From: JABJPM01 sp964596705
Lineage (GTDB): Archaea > Nanobdellota > Nanobdellia > SCGC-AAA011-G17 > PNOQ01
Length of the DNA stretch: 11,828 nt
Direction of reading: 5' to 3'
Assembly: GCA_964596705.1 (NCBI GenBank)
Contig: CAZQVG010000015.1
Coordinates: forward strand, 1-11,828
Made by a program: the position numbers and the translations under genes. Shown here piece by piece: positions 1 through 5,210 of this stretch; position 1 is the stretch's first letter; the number at the start of each line of letters is the position of its first letter. Under the pieces are notes generated by a model, which was not told the origin of the DNA, made no database searches, and saw only the letters and a program-made list of their open reading frames with translations.

Positions 1-61
1 GAAGAAAACAACAAAGAAAAAAGTAACTAAGAAAAAGACAGCTAAAAAGAAAAAAAGATAA
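1..61 (+). CDS. 3' end of a Lys-rich protein (partial)
   Basis: The reading frame starting at base 2 runs without a stop to TAA at 59-61. It encodes only Lys, Thr, Val, Ala and a final Arg (KKTTKKKV..., ending AKKKKR). The rest of the gene lies outside the window, so the product cannot be named. Such a Lys-rich C-terminal tail is common in nucleic-acid-binding and ribosomal proteins of AT-rich archaea, but composition alone proves nothing. It is convergent with the minus-strand operon that ends at base 70. The frame is open over a low-complexity A-rich stretch, so chance openness is possible; the clean tail followed by a T-run terminator makes a real gene more likely. Confidence 0.6.
   Translation, partial: KKTTKKKVTKKKTAKKKKR
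44..56 (-). terminator. T-run terminator for the minus-strand redox operon
   Basis: On the minus strand this reads as two T-runs separated by one C, 14 to 26 bases past the stop of the 37-aa gene. Archaeal termination commonly uses U-runs without a hairpin. The run is the antisense of Lys codons in the opposing plus-strand gene. Confidence 0.35.
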
Positions 62-69
62 TTAACTAA

Positions 70-183
70 TCACTTTTTATTTTTTATTTTCATAGTTCTT
101 TTACCGCCACCTTTCTTGTAAATATTATATCTTGCTTTTGCTTTTTTATCTCGTTTTGTTTTTCTTCCTTCATGAACTTGCAT
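70..183 (-). CDS. 37-aa basic protein of unknown function
   Basis: ATG at 181-183 opens a 37-codon frame ending in TGA at 70-72. It starts MQVHEGRKTK, continues through KKAKARYNIYKKGGGKR and ends KIKNKK. About half the residues are Lys or Arg, with one GGG turn and no Cys. A strong ribosome site, GGGGGTGA, sits four bases before the ATG, which is the main reason to accept such a short gene. It lies 19 bp after the ccdA stop and is the last gene of the operon. The composition suggests binding to RNA or DNA, possibly ribosome-related, but I do not recognise a family. A chance ORF is unlikely given the ribosome site and operon position. Confidence 0.6.
   Translation of the reverse strand: MQVHEGRKTKRDKKAKARYNIYKKGGGKRTMKIKNKK
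74..90 (+). terminator. T-run terminator for the Lys-rich plus-strand gene
   Basis: Three T-runs (five, five and four T, broken by AT or A) begin 13 bases after the TAA at 59-61. This fits an archaeal U-run terminator. The run coincides with the Lys codons at the end of the opposing 37-aa gene. Confidence 0.4.
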
Positions 184-202
184 TGTTCACCCCCAGGATT
201 AT

Positions 203-1120
203 CTATTTTTTCTTACTTTTAAATTTTTCTTCGAGTCTTTCTATTCCGATAATCCCAAATATTCCGAATAATGCAGCTCCAATAAACATAATTGTACACT
301 TCTTACAAATTCCACATTCAACACTACAAGCTAATTCTGCCATCCCATAAGCTTCCGAATAACAATGAATTGTGAATGAAATCCAAAGTAAAACTAAGGA
401 TATTATGAGTAAACCCCAGGGAAGATTTGCCTTCCATCCCTTAACAAAATTTCTCTTCCAGCTCAAAAATATAATAAATCCAATTAGCAATGCTAGCGTA
501 ATAGAAGAAAATAATACATCTAATTTGGATATATTGAGAATACTTATTCCTAAATAAATTCCTGCAAAGATCAAGATAACAGCCATTACCTTATTGATTT
601 TTTCTACATTAGCACTAACTCTATTTAATTTGTTAATTATCTTTCCCCCAACAAACAATAATAAACTACTTGGCAACAACATTCCAACCCCAAATAAAAC
701 TAGATTAGAGATAATATTGACACTTACATCAATTCCGATTATAGCACCAAGATAAGGCAATGTACAAGGATTAATCGCAATCGCAATCGCAAATATACCT
801 CCAAATAAAAATGGATTTCTAATTAATGGCACATTCAGAGGATTTATACGGTTCATAATTTGCAAAACCCCTAAAATCACAAAACTAACAGATAAAAATA
901 ATCTAAAACCGCTACTGATTATTGAATTTGCAATCCCTTTAAACAAAATTCCAAAAACTAAAAATGTAAAAATAAACCCAACAATATAACTAAGATAATT
1001 CTTAAACTTGAAATGGTCTTTATCAGAAAACCGATATATCACAATTGGAAAAAGAACTGCAACACAAGGTGTCAAAGAAGCCAATATCCCAGCAAATAAA
1101 GAAAAGAATAGAGAAATCAT
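203..1120 (-). CDS. ccdA: CcdA/DsbD-type thiol-disulfide transporter with extra Cys-rich loop
   Basis: This integral membrane protein (305 aa) should carry reducing equivalents from cytoplasmic thioredoxin across the membrane. The two hallmark motifs are TPCV at 17-20 and NPC at 117-119, so the redox pair would be C19 and C119, in the first and fourth membrane segments of a six-segment core. Unlike plain CcdA (about 220-240 aa), it adds three more predicted segments (about 202-220, 234-252 and 277-294). Between the last two is a loop with C253, C265, C269, C272 and C275. The positive-inside rule (WKRNFVKGWK at about 221-230 and the KSKKK tail inside) puts that loop outside the cell. Its ATG overlaps the thioredoxin stop as ATGA, so it is probably translationally coupled to its likely electron donor. 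The family is secure; the job of the added loop is unknown. Confidence 0.9.
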   Translation of the reverse strand: MISLFFSLFAGILASLTPCVAVLFPIVIYRFSDKDHFKFKNYLSYIVGFIFTFLVFGILFKGIANSIISSGFRLFLSVSFVILGVLQIMNRINPLNVPLIRNPFLFGGIFAIAIAINPCTLPYLGAIIGIDVSVNIISNLVLFGVGMLLPSSLLLFVGGKIINKLNRVSANVEKINKVMAVILIFAGIYLGISILNISKLDVLFSSITLALLIGFIIFLSWKRNFVKGWKANLPWGLLIISLVLLWISFTIHCYSEAYGMAELACSVECGICKKCTIMFIGAALFGIFGIIGIERLEEKFKSKKK

Positions 1121-1482
1121 TGTTTCTCATCAAGTAACCGCTCTTTTATTAGTCTCTCAAACTCTGACTTTGGTATCGCACCTCTTATTCCTTGCGGTTG
1201 TTTTCCGGGAGCCACGAATAATATGGTAGGTATACTCATGATCCCAAATACTGCTGCAAGTTCTTGTTCTGCTTCGGTGTCAACTTTGTAAATTTTTATT
1301 TTTCCTTTGTACTCCTCTGCTAATTCCTCTAATATTGGTGCTACCATTTTACATGGCCCACACCAATCTGCATAAAAGTCAATTATACAAGGTAGTTCCC
1401 CTTGATATTCCCATTCCTTTTTTGTCATATAGTCAAATATTTTTTCTCGAAAACTTTTTGCTGTTAAATGCTCTATCTCCAT
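1117..1482 (-). CDS. trxA: thioredoxin
   Basis: This is a 121-aa cytoplasmic thioredoxin. It shows FYADWCGPCK with the redox pair C41 and C44, the cis-proline in SIPT (P85), and the usual fold order. There is no signal peptide. An extra Cys at 32 lies just before the central strand and is not part of the canonical active site. The gene starts 3 bp after trxB and overlaps ccdA by 4 bp. That order (reductase, thioredoxin, CcdA) matches the flow of electrons from NADPH to the membrane. The N-terminus is about 15 residues longer than E. coli thioredoxin. I see no ribosome site before the ATG, so it may be read by reinitiation after trxB. Confidence 0.95.
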   Translation of the reverse strand: MEIEHLTAKSFREKIFDYMTKKEWEYQGELPCIIDFYADWCGPCKMVAPILEELAEEYKGKIKIYKVDTEAEQELAAVFGIMSIPTILFVAPGKQPQGIRGAIPKSEFERLIKERLLDEKQ

Positions 1483-1485
1483 TTT

Positions 1486-2418
1486 TTAATGCCAATCGAT
1501 AGTTGGCCCTCCCTTAATATATGCATATGCTTCTAACCCTGCTTTTGCACCTTCGCCAGCAGAAATCACAGTTTGTTTATATGGTACGCTTGTAACATCT
1601 CCTGCTGCGAAGATTCCTGGGTGAGAAGTCCTACACCGATCATCGATTTTTATCTCTCCAAGGTCATTCAATTCAATAATATCCTTTAACCAATCTGTCT
1701 TTAATTCGTAACCAATCTCTACAAATACTCCATCTACATCTATTGTCTTTTCTTCTCCACTATTCACATCTTTTATCTTTAAACCTTCCACAAACTTGTC
1801 CCCAATGACCTTGGTCGGAACGTGACTAGTGATTATCTCGACTTTTTCTAGACTCTTTACTTTATCTACGGTTATTTCATCTGCCCTAAATTCTTCTCTC
1901 CTATGAATTAGGTATACTTTTGTTGCAAATTCATTTAACAATTCTGCAGCTTCAAGAGCAGAGTTTCCTCCACCAACTACAGCAACAACTTTTCCTTTAA
2001 AGAAATTCGCATCGCAAGTAGCACAAGTTGAAACTCCTCTTCCTAAGAATTTATCTTCTCCAGGAATGCCTAATTTTCTTGCAGTTTTTCCAGAAGCAAT
2101 TATTACTGCTTTTCCTTTGTACTCCTCCCCATTGCTTAATTTAACTGCAAATTCTTTATCATCTTCTTTGATTTCACTAACTTCACCCATAATAACCTCT
2201 GCTCCAAATCCAGTTGCTTGAGACTGGAATTTTGCCATTAATTCAGCTCCAGCCATCTTTCCCACACCCGGATAGTTTTCTATATGGTTTGTTAATAAAG
2301 TCTGTCCACCTAAGTCGATACTTATTATTGCAGTCTTCAATTTTTTTCTTGAGGTATAAATTGCAGCAGTTAAACCTGCTGCGCCCCCTCCAACTATTAA
2401 AACATCATATTCTTTCAT
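1486..2418 (-). CDS. trxB: thioredoxin reductase (NADPH, FAD)
   Basis: The product (310 aa) is a low-molecular-weight flavoprotein that reduces thioredoxin using NADPH. Motifs in order: FAD dinucleotide fold VGGGAAG (9-15), redox disulfide CATC (C132, C135), NAD(P)H fold VVGGGNSA (147-154), HRREEFRA (172-179), and the FAD motif FAAGDV (270-275). HRR followed by Arg at 178 is the pattern linked to binding the 2'-phosphate of NADPH, so NADPH specificity is expected. Length is normal for the family. The ATG overlaps the dehydrogenase stop (ATGA). Its ribosome site (GTGGAGG) lies inside the last codons of that upstream gene, which confirms the start. It feeds the thioredoxin encoded next. Confidence 0.96.
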   Translation of the reverse strand: MKEYDVLIVGGGAAGLTAAIYTSRKKLKTAIISIDLGGQTLLTNHIENYPGVGKMAGAELMAKFQSQATGFGAEVIMGEVSEIKEDDKEFAVKLSNGEEYKGKAVIIASGKTARKLGIPGEDKFLGRGVSTCATCDANFFKGKVVAVVGGGNSALEAAELLNEFATKVYLIHRREEFRADEITVDKVKSLEKVEIITSHVPTKVIGDKFVEGLKIKDVNSGEEKTIDVDGVFVEIGYELKTDWLKDIIELNDLGEIKIDDRCRTSHPGIFAAGDVTSVPYKQTVISAGEGAKAGLEAYAYIKGGPTIDWH

Positions 2419-3500
2419 TTTTTTCCAGCCTCCACTCTCTCTATTGCAATCTCCATAGCAGCTTTTCTTGGAGAAATGTTCTTTTCTTCTGATCTTCTTA
2501 GGACTTCCTTTGTATTTTCTGTTATATTCTTTTCAACCATCTCAAACATTTGTTCTGGAGTTCCATTTATGGTTTCAACATATGAACTTATTACTCCTCC
2601 TGCGTTCGCAACGAAATCAGGAACAACCAAAATTCCTTTTTCATGGAATTCTTCTTCAATTTCCTCTGTCATTGCTATATTGCTTCCACAAACAATTAAT
2701 TTTGCCTTTACGTCATTTTTATTTTCTTCGTTTATCAAATCTGGTATCGCTGCAGGAACCAAGATGTCTACATCCAAAGAAACAATATCTTTTGATTCCA
2801 ACTTTTTCCCACTGCCATAATTAATAACAGATCCTGTTTCTTCTTTAGTCTTCATAAGTTTTTCGTAGTCTAATCCATTTTCATCGTAAATAGTGCCTTT
2901 AGAGTCTGAAACTGCAACAACTTTTATTCCTTTTTCACTTAAAAATTTCATAACAAATGTTCCTACATTTCCAAAACCCTCTATAGCTACTTTTGGATCT
3001 TCAAGCTTTACAAACTCTAGGGCAGTTAATAATGCATGATAAACTCCAAATCCAGTGCTTCCTAATTCATGAGGTAATCCTCCCATCTCTTTTGGCTTCC
3101 CTGTGCACGAATTTTTATTTCCGTTTGCTTCAGCAAATACTTGCATCTCATGCTCAGCCATATTCATGTCTGGACCAGCAATATACTCTGTAGGTGCTAT
3201 GTTTTTTAGTGCTCTAGCAAATGCAGCCACAATTTTATCTTTCTCTTCTTGAGTAAGTTTTCTATCATCTGCAATTATTCCAGATTTTGCACCCCCAAAA
3301 GGAATTCCTGCTAATGCATTTTTCCAAGTCATAGTTTCTGCCAACTTATAAACTTCTTCTACATCTACAGTTGGAGTCATCCTAATTCCTCCCTTTCCTG
3401 GCCCAAGGTTTGTATTATGTATTACTGTAATGCCCCTCATGCCAGTTTCAGGGTCATAAACCTGTATTATTTTTTCTGGTCCAAATTTATCAAATTCCAT
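2415..3500 (-). CDS. Glu/Leu/Phe/Val dehydrogenase family, probably glutamate dehydrogenase
   Basis: This 361-aa cytoplasmic enzyme belongs to the amino-acid dehydrogenase superfamily and would catalyse reversible oxidative deamination of an amino acid with NAD(P)+. Substrate-side motifs are GPGKGGIRM (33-41) and IPFGGAKSGI (66-75), with K72 as the likely catalytic Lys and D111 in AGPDMNM as the catalytic Asp. The Rossmann motif GFGNVG is at 175-180. The protein is somewhat shorter than typical 410-450-aa glutamate dehydrogenases. Glutamate is the most likely substrate, but leucine or another amino acid cannot be excluded from sequence alone. The start has an excellent ribosome site (GGAGG, five-base spacer). 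It sits between glutaredoxin and trxB, an unusual context that suggests it supplies NADPH to the thioredoxin system (inference). Confidence 0.9.
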   Translation of the reverse strand: MEFDKFGPEKIIQVYDPETGMRGITVIHNTNLGPGKGGIRMTPTVDVEEVYKLAETMTWKNALAGIPFGGAKSGIIADDRKLTQEEKDKIVAAFARALKNIAPTEYIAGPDMNMAEHEMQVFAEANGNKNSCTGKPKEMGGLPHELGSTGFGVYHALLTALEFVKLEDPKVAIEGFGNVGTFVMKFLSEKGIKVVAVSDSKGTIYDENGLDYEKLMKTKEETGSVINYGSGKKLESKDIVSLDVDILVPAAIPDLINEENKNDVKAKLIVCGSNIAMTEEIEEEFHEKGILVVPDFVANAGGVISSYVETINGTPEQMFEMVEKNITENTKEVLRRSEEKNISPRKAAMEIAIERVEAGKK

Positions 3501-3510
3501 TTTTACCTCC

Positions 3511-3759
3511 TTACTTCATAAGTCCTTTCTTCTTTAGTATTTCATCAATCTTAGGCTTATTAAACCCAATAACGATTTCTCCATCTATATCAATAACTGG
3601 AACTCCCATTTGTCCAGATTTCTCAACCATCTCCATAGCTTTTTCATGGTCTGCACCAACATCTATGTCGTCAAATTCTATATTATTCTCTTTCAAATAA
3701 GCCTTAACCATCATACAATATGGACATGATTGCGTTGAATAAACTATTATCTTAGCCAT
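3511..3759 (-). CDS. glutaredoxin-like protein (YruB/NrdH type)
   Basis: This 82-aa cytoplasmic redox protein has an N-terminal CPYC active site (C12, C15), a GVPV cis-proline segment (P54) and the DIDGEIVIGF strand-turn. That arrangement is typical of small YruB-family and NrdH-like glutaredoxins. These usually reduce protein disulfides or mixed disulfides; in organisms lacking glutathione they can be reduced by thioredoxin reductase, which is encoded two genes downstream. A good ribosome site (AGGAGG, seven-base spacer) supports the start. It is 11 bp after arsR and 10 bp before the dehydrogenase gene. The fold call is secure, while its physiological partner is not visible from sequence. 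Confidence 0.93.
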   Translation of the reverse strand: MAKIIVYSTQSCPYCMMVKAYLKENNIEFDDIDVGADHEKAMEMVEKSGQMGVPVIDIDGEIVIGFNKPKIDEILKKKGLMK

Positions 3760-3770
3760 TTCTTTTCCTC

Positions 3771-4061
3771 CTAACAGGAATTCATCCCGTATTTTTCGAT
3801 ATGTTTTTTCACTGCCTTAAGAATCGGAACAATTGTATCTTTATTCAATGAATACACTCTTTGTTTTCCAACTTGTTCTACTGTAACAAATCCATTCTTT
3901 ATCAAACACTGTAGATTATGACTAACTCTGCTTTGTTCCATCTTTAATTCAGATGTTAATTGACTAACATTTTTTGAGCCTTCTTTTAAACATAAAACAA
4001 TCCCCAATCGCGTATCATTGCATAATGCCTTGAAAAAGCTCATATATGTAAAGTCTATCAT
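3771..4061 (-). CDS. ArsR-family winged-helix repressor
   Basis: This 96-aa DNA-binding protein has the compact ArsR fold: a helix with ALCNDTRL at 12-19, the recognition helix region MEQSRVSHNLQCL (41-53), and the beta-wing around VTVEQVGKQRVYSL (59-72). Cysteines are at 14, 24, 52 and 96, the last being the C-terminal residue. C52 lies in the recognition helix, near where classical metal-sensing members place ELCVC, but that motif itself is absent. Metal or thiol-redox sensing is therefore possible but unproven. It heads the glutaredoxin-dehydrogenase-trxB-trx-ccdA operon and very likely represses it. The mRNA appears leaderless: the TATA centre is 26 bp from the ATG and there is no ribosome site. 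An operator-like repeat overlaps the start. Confidence 0.93.
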   Translation of the reverse strand: MIDFTYMSFFKALCNDTRLGIVLCLKEGSKNVSQLTSELKMEQSRVSHNLQCLIKNGFVTVEQVGKQRVYSLNKDTIVPILKAVKKHIEKYGMNSC

Positions 4062-4079
4062 ATGATGCGAGTATCATAT
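4057..4079. promoter_or_regulatory. Operator-like repeat overlapping the arsR start
   Basis: The block ATCATATGAT (4057-4066) is a perfect 10-bp palindrome. ATATGAT at 4060-4066 also pairs with ATCATAT at 4073-4079 across the spacer GCGAGT, and ATCATAT is repeated directly at 4057 and 4073. It spans the predicted transcription start and the arsR ATG, just downstream of the TATA box. A repressor bound here would block RNA polymerase. ArsR autoregulation is the natural reading, but binding is inferred. Confidence 0.6.
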
Positions 4080-4082
4080 ATT

Positions 4083-4099
4083 ATTTATAAACCTTTCGG
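4083..4099 (-). promoter_or_regulatory. BRE/TATA promoter of the arsR operon
   Basis: On the minus strand CCGAAAGG (BRE-like) is followed at once by TTTATAAAT (4091 down to 4083). The TATA centre at 4087 is 26 bp upstream of the arsR ATG (A at 4061), the standard archaeal distance to the transcription start. Transcription should therefore begin at or within a base or two of the start codon. Confidence 0.75.
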
Positions 4100-4107
4100 T
4101 TAGTAAA

Positions 4108-4116
4108 TTATTTAAA
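4108..4116 (+). promoter_or_regulatory. TATA-like box of the thioredoxin-CcdA fusion gene
   Basis: TTATTTAAA is centred 28 bp upstream of the ATG at 4140, and no ribosome site lies between them. This again suggests a leaderless transcript. No copy of the ATCATAT operator lies near this start, so it may not share the ArsR control. Confidence 0.5.
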
Positions 4117-4139
4117 CTCTCATTGTCAAACATTCATCC

Positions 4140-5183
4140 ATGAGAAAAATAAAGACTACTCTATTTGCCATAATAATTATTGTGGCTCTATCTAATTTAG
4201 TTTATGCTTCTCAAGAGTATACCTTATATTATGGGGAGGGTTGCCCTCATTGTGCTTTAGTAAAAGAATATATGAGTTCTCATAATATTTCAGGAATAAT
4301 TCTAAAAGAGTTATATCATAATTCCGATAATGCAAGGGAATTTAACGAATATTGTGACGAAAACAATATCCCTTTGATGATGAGGGGCGTGCCATTTTTA
4401 ATCACTCCTACCGGGGATTATTATGTGGGGGATAAAGACATAATATCCTTTTTTGAAAATAATTATACTTCTCCACGAAGTACTCCTGAAACAGATAACC
4501 AGTCAAATACAACATTAACAATTCCTCTTTTAATAGGTGCAGCATTAGTTGACGCAATAAATCCTTGTGCCTTTGCTGTATTGCTTATCTTAATGACTAC
4601 AATTTTATCAACAGGAAAAAAGAAAAAAGCGCTTTCTGCAGGACTATTCTTTTCTGCTGCGATATTTATTTCTTATTTTTTGATGGGGCTTGGATTATAT
4701 TCAGTTATTGCAACCCACAAGATATCTAGTTGGTTCTCCATATTTATTGGTGTTTTTGCAATAATTATAGGGTTGTTTAATATAAAAGACTATTTCTGGT
4801 ATGGAAAAGGGTTTTTAATGGAAGTTCCATTATCTTGGAGACCAAAACTTCAATCTTTAATAAAATCAATAACTAGTCCAATTGGAGCATTTTTTATTGG
4901 GTTTTTAGTAAGTTTGTTCTTACTTCCTTGCACAAGCGGACCATACTTAGTCGTTATTGGAATGCTAGGAGTTAAAGAAACATTCATTAAGGCATTCTGG
5001 TTGCTGGTCTTGTATAATTTGATATTTGTTGTACCAATGGTTTTGATTACATTTGCAACTTATTGCGGGATGAATGTAGAAAAAGCAGAAAATGAGAGAA
5101 AGTCTCACCTTAGATTATTACATTTAATTGCAGGCATTATCATGCTGATAATGGGCATCACACTTTTAATCCACTTTATTTAA
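4140..5183 (+). CDS. Secreted thioredoxin-like domain fused to CcdA-type membrane transporter
   Basis: The product is 347 aa. A signal peptide or first membrane segment (about 5-23) is followed by an extracytoplasmic thioredoxin/glutaredoxin-like domain with CPHC (C35, C38), a cis-proline in GVPF (P85) and an extra Cys at 72. After a Ser/Thr/Asn-rich linker (about 108-127) comes a CcdA core with NPC (141-143, C143) and LPC (262-264, C264) in two membrane segments. The fusion joins a transmembrane thiol carrier to its own outside acceptor, as DsbD does with separate domains. CPHC is typical of more oxidising or isomerase-like sites, but direction cannot be deduced. It is divergent from the arsR operon and convergent with copA (27 bp between stops). 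Its cytoplasmic donor is probably the thioredoxin encoded at 1117-1482. Confidence 0.92.
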   Translation: MRKIKTTLFAIIIIVALSNLVYASQEYTLYYGEGCPHCALVKEYMSSHNISGIILKELYHNSDNAREFNEYCDENNIPLMMRGVPFLITPTGDYYVGDKDIISFFENNYTSPRSTPETDNQSNTTLTIPLLIGAALVDAINPCAFAVLLILMTTILSTGKKKKALSAGLFFSAAIFISYFLMGLGLYSVIATHKISSWFSIFIGVFAIIIGLFNIKDYFWYGKGFLMEVPLSWRPKLQSLIKSITSPIGAFFIGFLVSLFLLPCTSGPYLVVIGMLGVKETFIKAFWLLVLYNLIFVVPMVLITFATYCGMNVEKAENERKSHLRLLHLIAGIIMLIMGITLLIHFI

Positions 5184-5210
5184 TCTAAAAAGTTTGATGT
5201 TTCTTCCAAC

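Noticed and set aside
70..183. Resemblance of the 37-aa protein to ribosomal protein S30e
   Set aside because: Only general basic composition and a weak YN/KK similarity; the hallmark S30e motifs are missing.
2468..2824. Two open plus-strand frames opposite the dehydrogenase gene
   Set aside because: They are antisense to a strongly conserved enzyme, overlap each other in different frames and show no protein family features.
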